The notes beneath the pieces were generated by a model that saw only the letters and a program-made list of their open reading frames with translations, did no database searches and was not told the DNA's origin. From Symbiodinium kawagutii (lineage: Eukaryota; Sar; Dinophyceae; Suessiales; Symbiodiniaceae), in NCBI GenBank assembly GCA_009767595.1, contig VSDK01010338.1:166350-230349 (forward strand): a stretch of 64,000 nt of DNA, read 5' to 3'. The position numbers were made by a program, and so were the translations under genes. The first letter of the stretch is position 1. The number at the start of each line of letters is the position of its first letter. Positions 55,250 through 64,000 of the stretch are shown here, piece by piece.

Positions 55250-58200
55250 ATAGTGCTTGAAACAGATGAATGATCGAATTACTGCTTCTTCTGTGACATG
55301 GGATCACAAACTATTGCTGATCAGTAACGATAGTGAGTAATCATGGTTCAGAATGATGGTTCATTATGCTGGGGAATAATTATGATAGATGAACAAATAC
55401 CATATGTTGTGGTTGACCATCATTATAGTGATAATACAAAAGGTGATTTACCATCACTATTAATCCGCATTATTTACCAGCCTATTATGCATCTTTTGTT
55501 GCATTTTTCATCGTATAAATATCAAAACTAATGACCATCACATGTGATATCATTAATACATGGTATCTATGGAGATGGAAAATCCATAGATATTGATATG
55601 GATAGTCCTTATCAAATCTCGAATCCATGGAACTATTGATAGTTCGCAATCCTGCATCATCTTACGCAATCAAGTTACAGCGTCAGACGCTGTAGCATTC
55701 AGCATGACTCACCAACCAGCAATGCTGGTGGTGGTTGATGATGGTTAGTCATGGTGATTGACGTTGCTTAAGCTTGTGGTTGTAGCGTATGGTGGTTGAT
55801 GTTGAACATGGTGGATCATAGCAGACAGGCACCCAAAAAATGACAAAATCTCATTGATAAATCTTCAACCCATGGTTGATCATAGCAGACACTGACCCCA
55901 AGAGTGAAAAACAACTTCGCTCATGCTTGGAATTCGCAGATGGCAGCAATAAATCAACTGACCGTGAATTTTATAAGCAGCTGATCCACCGAGTAGAACA
56001 AACTATGGGGCAAAATCTGGCTGAGAGCTAGTGACGGTATTGTTGGTTGATTACACAACATGTTGGTTAACAATCTTGACACTCACAGTGACTAACAACT
56101 ATTGATAGCATATGATTACATATTGTTTGATGCTATTGACAGTGACTCATAACTTAAAGGCATCAATGGTTCCTCTCCATGACCATTTGCGTTATATTGG
56201 CCTTGCCTTGAGGACTCCAAGTCAGGTTGACAGCTAGGCAAACTACAAGCTTTGGCAGTGCCGCAGTGTAGGTTTCCACCCTAATGTCATGATTCACCAG
56301 CGATTGACCACCACAAAAAGTTTAACAATTGACTTGCCCCATCAGCACTTGTCAACTGTGTTTAACCATCGTCAATCAGCTTAGCAGTCATCATCAACCA
56401 TGCTCAACCATTATAGGCGCAGCTTCCTCGTTCTGCATCGAGCACAACTCTCAACGAATGTGTAGCAAAGCGACGGACAAGACTACTGGGCGCCGTGCGG
56501 TGTCAAAATCAAAAGGTGCTCGAGTCATGTTCTGTGGGGATATAGAGCTGCTTGGTTAGTTGGCTGGCAAATAAAGATAAACAACCAACATAAAGGAGAT
56601 GTACCATTCTTTCCAACTGGTTACTTGGTTGCTTGGTTGGCTGGTTGTCTACATGGCCAGAAATCAGAGATTTCCCTGCTTGGGTTTTCCCTAGTCTTAG
56701 ATCACTAGCTACGATACACCATTCACAACATTGGTGATTGGGAAGCCTTTGTACTTACTGCAAGCCATTAGCTATTGGCTTTTGGCTGTTGGCTGAGCTA
56801 ATGGTTCTTGGTTCTTGGCTGTTGGTTTAATGGTGAAAAAAAAACATTGGTTACTGGCCATTGGCCACTGGGCAGCTTTCCTTCAAGTAGTTAACAATTG
56901 TTGATGCTCGATTCTTGCTCATATTCTGGTAGTCATTGATTACGGACGACCTGAATTTTATTCCTGCAAGAATAGCAGCAACACAATGCGTGCTGAAACC
57001 AGGGCCCATACCTATGACATGAGGTTGCAATGACTTTTGTATCCAACGAAAATATCTACAGTATTTGATTGTATTGCTTTACCCAGAAACCAGAAGTGCA
57101 TATGGTTTTATATTACCAATGGAAATCAAGCAAAGTTTATGTTTCTGGTTGGGTTTTTTGGGAAAATGCAACAGTTTAGAGACAAAGCCACATGGTTCTC
57201 ACAAACAGTTTGCAAGTATTCTAGTATCGCTTGGTCAGGACCACACAGTCATTGTTGTCAACGTTCATCCAATGATGAGGCTGTCCCATCCTTTTGACCT
57301 AAACCTGCTTGCCTCGAATTCCAAATTGTCGGGCTTTTTCAACAAACCACGGATTGGTATGTAGTGGTTTGACAAACGCAAACCGCTCACGTTGGGCTAC
57401 AATATTCCATAGGGCTGTTCACAAATGGCCTAGCGCACATGGTTTTCCCTGCAACAAGATGCTAGATTTGGGTGGTTTGAGGCGTATCGAGGGACCAGTG
57501 TGGCGGCGGTTGGCTATTGCTGATATTTGTTCACTTTCAAAGAATACATAAGTATCTATTTCCGGACACATCGGTACACTATATTGTTGGTTGCTTATGC
57601 TGCCATTACATCGGTGACCGACCAACTCGGTAACACTATCTCTGGGATAGTTTACCCACGTTACTACCCAACCAACTTGGATAGTTTACCAACGTAGTAC
57701 CCCAATTGTATATCGGTGACATCTCTGGTGACAAAATGGTAATACCTGTGTGATTGTCCCTGTTTTTGTGCTCGTCCCATCGATCCCGTTTGGAAGATCA
57801 CCCCGGTACCCAGCAGAATCTCTGACCCATCACTGCTTTTCCGCTCGCTGCGGTGGTGGCAAAGGCCTCTGGGTTTTTTTCTGAGTCAGCGTTTTGCGGG
57901 GCACGGGGGGCATCTACGTGTCTTCTTGACCTTACTCCCTTCCCTAAAAAAGCAGGTCGGGCCACACATGCGCCGTGAAGAGAACTGCCAGAGTTGGAGT
58001 CAAGTTACTTGTTGCATGTTCCTCGGTGAGTCTGTTCTGCCAACCAGACTGAGAGCTCTGAAGAATGGTTGTAGATCGTCAGAGTGAGAAACCACGAAAA
58101 CTGTCTATGATGAAGTAGATCAACAACGGTTGTAGATCATTTCTATGGTGACTTATAGATCGACAATGGTTGTAGATCGTTTCTATGGTTCATTCGCGGA

Positions 58201-59310
58201 GCGCAAGCTGTATGCTGAACCATTGTCAAGCAGTATGATCCATGATGATTCTAGACAGTACTGAACGTCACTCGACATCATGGAACTCCTGGTAAACCCT
58301 TATTAGACCATGAGAAAAAACGCACCATTTCTTGGAGGAGCTGAAAGTCCAAAGTATCAAAACCTGAGTGTCAGAACCCCCAAAGGTAGGTCATGGTTGG
58401 CATTTGATATCCCCAGCATCGTCTTTTGATGCCACGCCACCACCACTAGCGCAGTGCCAACCACGAACACCGCGCTCCGCTCCGCCAGCAAAGCACAAGA
58501 GTCAGATTCTCCGCACGCAGCCTAGCGCTGGGGCAGAGAGTTTTCCAGGAGCTTAGTTGGTCAAGTGAGTCTGGGTGAGGGGTGTTTTTCCATGGTTCAG
58601 CCCGCTTCTGAGAGTCAAAGTTGTGGCATAACTACAAACCCAGGCAGTTCAGCGCTCCAAGACTTTCTGATGTCGATGGCGCTCCATGTCCGTCCCCGAA
58701 ATCAGTCGGATTTTCAAGATGTTTGCCAGTAAGTGACAGCAACAACCAAGGTTTTGGTACTGAGTCAACTTAGTCATCATGCTTGTGGTTCGCCAACAAG
58801 AATCAACTGCTTATCTCAGTGATGAACAGCTATCAGTCGCTTGATATGGCCAATCATGGTGAATAACACAACTCGTCATGGTTGATCAAAATGAACAGTT
58901 GGCAGCAAAATGCAGCAAGCACCAATCATAGCCATGATTGATGATAGCCATTATGTACTTATCATGGCTATCATCAACGATGGTGAGATCCAAACAAATG
59001 GCTCGAGAATTCAACCATTGAAGATGCAGCCACGAGTTTGACACTGTACCGCTGACAGCTTCACAGGGGGATGCTCCAAGTGGGCCCATGACCAGTGGGC
59101 GGCAAGGGGGACCCCATGCGTCCCCGGTTGCCACAACGGGGGCCTCGCGAAGTTTAAGAAAACCTCAGTGCCATGCCACAGGACGCCATAGATCCGCAAC
59201 CATGGCAGGTTGAGTTCGCATCCTGTGGTTCAAAATCACCAAACCTATCGAGTGGTTAATACAAACCCATACCAAACCTATCAAATTGTCCTAGGTCTCT
59301 TCTTTAAACT
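55250..59310. other. long spacer, no gene assigned
   Basis: Mostly AT-rich DNA with TTGATGATGG, TTGGCTGTTGG and GTTGTAGATCG low-complexity words and several short frames without recognisable domains (e.g. plus 57065-57364 and 57309-57551). Confidence 0.4.
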
Positions 59311-59316
59311 GAGGGT

Positions 59317-59775
59317 GTGAATGAACTGATATCAACAATCAAAAAAATGGGTGCAGCAGTCGAAATTGAGCGTGACCGTCTGAATAGGTGGATCATACAG
59401 GTTTGCTCTTGGGGTCAAGGGCACCAGGTTCGGACCATAGAAGTAGCGCGGCTTCAATCATTTCACCAGGTTGGAGGATTTACCGCAATAACTCTCTCAG
59501 CGCCGTCCAATAATCAACACCGAAAATTCATCTGGCAGAAAGAACAACCATCTTTCGCGGCATCAAAACACTCTCCCACACATCGTGAAGGCAATGCCCT
59601 TCACACATCCTTGCAGTTTGGAAAGGTCCAAGGGTTTCCCACCATTCTGCTCCACACATTGTGGAACAGGGCCCCATGTGGAGTATGTTTGTCTGCATGG
59701 AGGACTATGATACATGGGGGGGCCGGGCTCGTCATGTCTTCTCTGGTATTTGCACGTGGAAACGTTCGCACATGA
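59317..59775 (+). CDS. 152-codon ORF, unidentified
   Basis: The longest plus-strand frame outside mobile elements. It begins MNELISTIKKMGAAVEIERD and shows mixed composition, but no domain. The opposite strand also has a 124-codon frame, so chance is possible. Confidence 0.25.
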   Translation: MNELISTIKKMGAAVEIERDRLNRWIIQVCSWGQGHQVRTIEVARLQSFHQVGGFTAITLSAPSNNQHRKFIWQKEQPSFAASKHSPTHREGNALHTSLQFGKVQGFPTILLHTLWNRAPCGVCLSAWRTMIHGGAGLVMSSLVFARGNVRT

Positions 59776-60394
59776 CTCTCTGGCACGGTACTGTTCACAG
59801 GGCTGTGACTCACAGCAATACGGATGGATGATCCCTCGTTTGTTTAGCTTCTTGAATGGAAAGCTGCAACTGGATGACGACCAGGATTCCCCAACCAGTA
59901 GTGCTAGACCCATATTGATAGACCACCCGCAGTTCAACCATATAATAGTGATTATCTACCATCAGATAGAAGGAGTTTATTGATATGGATCTCCCATTAT
60001 CCAGTTCATCACCTCAGAACAATCCTTAGCCGGGTCAACTATGTCTGCCATTCGCAGCACTGTCCGCCCGGTTTCTCCAATACTGTTGTTGGCTCTGAGC
60101 GGGGATTCCTACAACGATTCGGATTCTATCACGCAATAGTTCACTGGTACCATGGATAAGCCATCAGCTAAACGTTAGAGTATGAATCAACCATGAGTCA
60201 ACTGTTGATACCAACCAATCAAATAATCGTTGAATGGTAACAAATAGACACGGTGATTGACAGTGATGATATAGTGGTGGTACCGCGAGAATCTAATTTT
60301 GTATAGCTCGTGTATAGTCATCTAAGATAATGACTTCGCTCTTTAATAACTAACCCTCTACATTCGTGGATCACCAACTGATGGCAAAATTTGG

Positions 60395-60600
60395 GACTGC
60401 GAATAGCAATACAGCTGCTACTGCTGCTGAGAATACTACTACTTCTACTGCTGCTACTGCTACTGCTACTCATAACAAAAACACTAATAATACTGATACT
60501 AGTAATTACTAGTGCTACTAATGAGAGGAAACAATTGCTACTGCTGCTACTACCAGTGCTTCTAGTAGCAATACTACTAGTGCTATTGACAGTAATGCTA
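60395..60600. repeat. CTA/CTG trinucleotide microsatellite
   Basis: Interrupted ctgctactgctactact array. The Leu-rich 106-codon frame over it is an artefact of the repeat. Confidence 0.9.
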
Positions 60601-60900
60601 TCATTGATTGGTTACTTACCAATTTCAAAGTTCATCAACCAGTATTGGATCAAACAAAAGCTACCATATTTTTTGTTGTCACTCTTTCTCCTGTTCTATT
60701 CACCACTATAGTTGAAGTTTATTGCCTGGTTGGTGGTTTCAATCCCTTTGAAAAAATAAAGCATATCAACCAACCAGCCAGCCAACCTACCATCCCAAAT
60801 ATTGGCGAAAGCAAAAAGAATGTCAAACAAACCACCCAAAAATATTTGTTTAGCCATTTAACAATTATTGTTGCTTATTCTCCCCAACTATTCACTAATA

Positions 60901-60999
60901 TGGTTCTTTATCAAAGTAGGGATCTCCAAAAATCATCCTTTACAAACCATTTACAGTCCAAAACCAACCATGGGGGTACCCCTATTTTGAGAAACCACC
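60901..60999. mobile_element. family A MITE-like element
   Basis: Left end tggttctttatcaaagtagg; right end acccctattttgagaaaccacc. ATAT lies outside both ends. Confidence 0.75.
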
Positions 61000-61109
61000 A
61001 TATAATCCTATCAACCACTATTCTATAATCCCGATATATTCCCTCATAAATCCCATTGTTTCTATAGGAAATTCCATGATTTCCATCGAAAATCTCTAGA
61101 TAATCCCTG

Positions 61110-61900
61110 ATGAAAACCTCTACTGAGTTGCTCCAAGCGGTCGCTCAGGGGGGATGTAGCAGGCCCCGCAGTGGAACGAGCCCACCACTGCTGGGGAGCC
61201 GAATCGCTGGTAATGAACCGATCGACGTTAATGCCAACCCTGGATCGAGCCAAACCCTGGCTTTCTTGATTGGCGGGTTGCCAAGTTAGTAGGGAACCGT
61301 AACACTTTTGGGGAGACCCCCCTTTTCATCAAGTAAGGATTTGTTAATCCAGGGTTGACATTTGTCAAATCTGGCTGTTGAATAAACCACTGGTGTTAAC
61401 AGCTGCAATCAAACATCGCTTGGATCTACCATACCTAGCATGGGGATGATCAGATCATCCAGTTCCGGTCAGCGCTTGAGAGACTTTCCAGAGCGCAGCT
61501 TGCTCCAAGCAACGCAGGCGTCGTGCTAGGTGTTGTGCCTAAAACCTGTGGCTGATGGCTTTGGAGGCAGGTTGCCATCACCGCCCATTTTCCATTCCAA
61601 TGGTTCTGTTGCTTATACACCTTGAGTTTGCCCCATCTCAAAGCCTTCTGCGCAATTCGCTAGTCAATTCGAAGCCATGATCCCAGTTACAGTTGGTATG
61701 GATAAAATTAAGAAAAAACATCTTGAAACCACCAACCAGCAAGGTGTTGTTCGCCGGACAAATCTCCGGCAAGGGTGACTTGTTGGGAACCCGTGGAGTC
61801 CAATCCATGGTTATCCCCGGGCCAGGCTTGCGCTGGCGTGACCACCATGATCCTGTCAGACGCAAGCAACAAGCACTAGCTGAAGCACATGTCAATTGCC
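61110..61900 (-). CDS. candidate exons of an unidentified minus-strand gene
   Basis: Three GC-richer segments look exon-like. About 61120-61255 reads RVGINVDRFITSDSAPQQWW. About 61450-61590 reads GKWAVMATCLQSHQPQVLG. About 61745-61840 follows a CAG|G acceptor and has more than one open frame. They lie downstream of the membrane-segment exon at 62.05-62.2 kb on the same strand and could be one gene. No family recognised. Confidence 0.3.
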
Positions 61901-62044
61901 AGCTTTAGATGTACGGTATGGGTTGTTGGCTATGGTATAGTATGGCACGGTGTGGGATAGGTTGTTACCAGGCTATAGTATAGGTTGGTGGTTGAACGGA
62001 TTCGCAAAATCATGATCATCCAGAATTGTGCCCTGTCCCCAAGC

Positions 62045-62201
62045 AAAACATGCAAAAAAAGCGCTCGGGACCCATGTTGGTCGACATACCAATCGCACTA
62101 AGGACCGCCAAACAACAAACCAAGATAAACCAAGCAGCTAGTTTGAAATCAACAAACCAGCTAGCAACAACACATGCTCCTGACCAAGCCAGTGCTACCA
62201 A
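62045..62201 (-). CDS. candidate exon with two transmembrane helices
   Basis: The minus strand reads VALAWSGACVVASWFVDFKL followed by AAWFILVCCLAVLSAIGMST and then a polar NMGPERFF. Two hydrophobic runs separated by a short charged turn suggest a membrane protein. An internal CAG|G acceptor near 62183 is possible. No family recognised. Confidence 0.45.
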
Positions 62202-62259
62202 CTATAAACTTCCTGGTGTTGTTCCATCCATCCAGTCGAGCATCTACCAGAGAGCATCT

Positions 62260-62312
62260 GGTGGTTTCTGAAAATAGGAGCACCCCCAGTTATCATCCAG
62301 TTTATTTACCAT
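62260..62312. mobile_element. family A MITE-like element, left half
   Basis: Left end ggtggtttctgaaaatagga plus gcacccccagttatcatcc; the right end is missing. Confidence 0.6.
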
Positions 62313-62551
62313 TTATAGATATATGTATGTAAGTGTGAAAAAATGTCAGATCAAGAAAGAGAGAGTTGACTGACATCAGGACAGACTCTATGCACCAATC
62401 CTTCCTTCTCTTTTCCTTTCGCAGTGGATTGGTGCCAGTTTGTCCTGGTTCCCTTGTGTCTGGGTTTCGAACACCTGCCTTGCAGGTTTTATGTTCCAAA
62501 AGTTTTGGTATCCCACCTGACCTAGTGTGTGTGCCAGGTCGAGATTCCCAC

Positions 62552-64000
62552 CTATCCTGTACAAAACTTTTGGTCGGCCCCTTTCTCAGGGCCAGAGGCA
62601 CCTGATAGGGGCCTCAACCAAGGGAAACAGGACAGTCCACCGAACCCGGTTCCGGGGTTTTGGGTGGAAGAGTCGGTGAAATCTACTTGGCCATCAGGTC
62701 GTAGTCGTGGGACGAGCAAAAGTTTTGCCAAGTATGCCTTCACATCGATGCGAAGAGAGGAATTGAAGCCCACGAAGTCGGTGTGTGTGAGTTCATCTGC
62801 CCATTGATTGAGTTCACGAGGAACATGAGATGGAGCAAGGGAGCTGCCTGAAGTGTGCAATGTCAAGATGAGCTCCATGAGGAGGATGGCTGTATGGGGC
62901 TTCTTGGAAGCCATGTTCAGGAGAGCAAAGACATTACCTTGGTTGTCACTGCCAACCGGCAGACGAACATGGGATGTAGTATGGCCTTGGTGGTCAAGCA
63001 TGGAGTGGCAAAGGATCAAGGTGGCAAAGAGCTCTAAAGCTGCAATCCGCTTCTTGGGATCCCCTTCTTTAAAGGCCCAGGGGAATTCCTGGGGCGTGAT
63101 CTCCATGTGGAACCACCAAACTGTGTCCTTACAAGGGTCGGGTTGGCTAGAAAGCCATCCCCCAATGAAGGCCTGGCCTTCAGAGGAAGCACTTGCATCA
63201 CTACACCCCCACCATGTACTCTTGGGTAAGTAGGGGGAGAGTTGCTTGTATGGACGGGTAAACAAATGTTGGAGTAGGAGAGCCAAGAGCCGGACGAACT
63301 TTGGCGGTCGACCTGAGCTCGTGACAGCCATCTTCCAAGCCCAAAAGGGTTGCATCAAGCTTTTGGTCAAAGGGCAAACTGCAGTGGCCCACTGGATCCG
63401 GCCCAACGCTTTCTCGATCTCTTTGGCAGTGAACACCTTGTCTTCGATGAGTTGGGTGAGGAGCTCCATGACAATGACATGTTTCGGAGCCGCCATTTGA
63501 ACCTGGGGAATGTTCGGGTGAACCACAAAGCCGAGCCATGTGTTGATCTCAGCCAAGTGGGTTTTCTTCCAGCTGAGAGGTGTTCCCAAGGCAATGAGAG
63601 TGGCCAGAATGGCCGTCGCCATCGTCCCCGATGTGGTTTGGCGAAGGAGCCAACAAAAGTCGTCAACGAAGACGAAACCCCAGTCCACCTGGGGGAAGAT
63701 GTGGTAAACGAGGCGAAGTAGAAGTGCTGCGAGCCTACCCCAGTAGAGTTGTGCACTGGCCATGCCGTAGGTGCCCACTTTGTTGATCCACCATTCATTG
63801 TCTAGTTGGGCGACCTGAAATCTCCAGTCCTTAGCCAGCACTTTCACTCGTCGGTGGGCCTTGGTAACATCAGCTTTCAGGATAACCCATTGGTCCTGAT
63901 TGGTTGGCCAACACCAACCATCAGGGCCAGAGGCACCTGTGGTTGGTGCCGGTGTGTGGCTTGCTGAGTGAAGCCAATGAAGGGCCTGGATGCAATCTAA
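62552..64000 (-). CDS. reverse transcriptase - RNase H polyprotein of a second retroelement, partial
   Basis: The frame is open from the window edge to a stop at 62552 (at least 483 codons; 5' end outside the window). Reverse transcriptase: motif A WVILKADVTKAHRRVKV near 63890-63840, GTYGMASAQLYWGRLAALLL, catalytic FVFVDDFCWLL near 63680-63650, and LSWKKTHLAEINTWLGFVV. RNase H: CSDASASSEGQAFIGGWLS (first Asp), RIAALELFATLIL (Glu), VGSDNQGNVFALL (Asp) and RELNQWADELTH (last Asp), so all four acidic residues are present. This resembles abundant dinoflagellate retroelement ORFs; the class (LTR versus DIRS-like) cannot be assigned without the ends. No integrase or recombinase is visible downstream to 62.3 kb. 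Confidence 0.85.
   Translation of the reverse strand, partial: LDCIQALHWLHSASHTPAPTTGASGPDGWCWPTNQDQWVILKADVTKAHRRVKVLAKDWRFQVAQLDNEWWINKVGTYGMASAQLYWGRLAALLLRLVYHIFPQVDWGFVFVDDFCWLLRQTTSGTMATAILATLIALGTPLSWKKTHLAEINTWLGFVVHPNIPQVQMAAPKHVIVMELLTQLIEDKVFTAKEIEKALGRIQWATAVCPLTKSLMQPFWAWKMAVTSSGRPPKFVRLLALLLQHLFTRPYKQLSPYLPKSTWWGCSDASASSEGQAFIGGWLSSQPDPCKDTVWWFHMEITPQEFPWAFKEGDPKKRIAALELFATLILCHSMLDHQGHTTSHVRLPVGSDNQGNVFALLNMASKKPHTAILLMELILTLHTSGSSLAPSHVPRELNQWADELTHTDFVGFNSSLRIDVKAYLAKLLLVPRLRPDGQVDFTDSSTQNPGTGFGGLSCFPWLRPLSGASGPEKGADQKFCTG

Noticed and set aside
60391..60711. Leu-rich 106-codon ORF as a signal or membrane protein
   Set aside because: It is the translation of a CTA/CTG microsatellite.
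1..64000. tRNA and rRNA genes
   Set aside because: No convincing cloverleaf with conserved box A/B or rRNA segment was noticed by eye; a dedicated covariance search would be needed, so none is reported.

Overview
The window looks like nuclear DNA of a dinoflagellate, most likely Symbiodiniaceae/Suessiales-like. Four things point that way. Protein-coding information comes as very short GC-rich exons with AG|G acceptors and mostly GC (some GA or GT) donors. Almost all supported exons lie on the minus strand, as in the unidirectional gene arrays of dinoflagellates. The DNA between exons is degenerate TGATGGTTAA/AACCATCA-type low-complexity sequence. Retroelements and small terminal-inverted-repeat elements are common. 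No bacterial features (operons, ribosome binding sites, CRISPR) were seen.

Layout: 0.7-1 kb holds a small duplication around a MITE-like element. About 2.0-4.3 kb (minus) is a multi-exon AGC-type (PKG/PKA-like) protein kinase domain with at least 15 micro-exons, complete in its catalytic motifs but with one apparent extra base. 5.1-6.2 kb holds a 42-bp minisatellite and then an 83-bp G-rich one. 6.7-7.0 kb (minus) is a PAS-like exon. 7.08-14.46 kb is an apparently complete, intact tyrosine-recombinase retroelement of the DIRS/PAT type: gag-like ORF, RT/RNase H/methyltransferase-like polyprotein, tyrosine recombinase, and split direct repeats whose internal copy reproduces the predicted circle junction. 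A membrane-segment exon (minus) follows at 15.1-15.3 kb.

About 17-35.5 kb (minus) is best read as one large gene: three ankyrin-repeat exons (35.5, 34.0 and 30.5 kb), then exons with hydrophobic segments (27.2, 26.0, 22.3, 21.1, 18.9 kb), separated by kilobase introns filled with satellites and MITE-like elements. Scattered candidate exons of unrecognised genes lie at 36-39, 44.8, 46.2, 51.4, 54.6-55.2 and 61-62.2 kb. 42.6-44.4 kb is a homogeneous 217-bp satellite array. 62.55-64.0 kb (minus) is a second retroelement RT/RNase H ORF that runs off the window edge.

Two short element families recur. Family A has about 100-bp copies with ends like GGTGGTTTCTCAAAATAGG. Family B is typically 114 bp, with ends like GGCTATGGGTCA and perfect 5-bp target duplications in four copies. 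Most copies sit in introns or intergenic DNA. Exon calls were made by reading frames and splice motifs by eye; boundaries of weaker exons are approximate.
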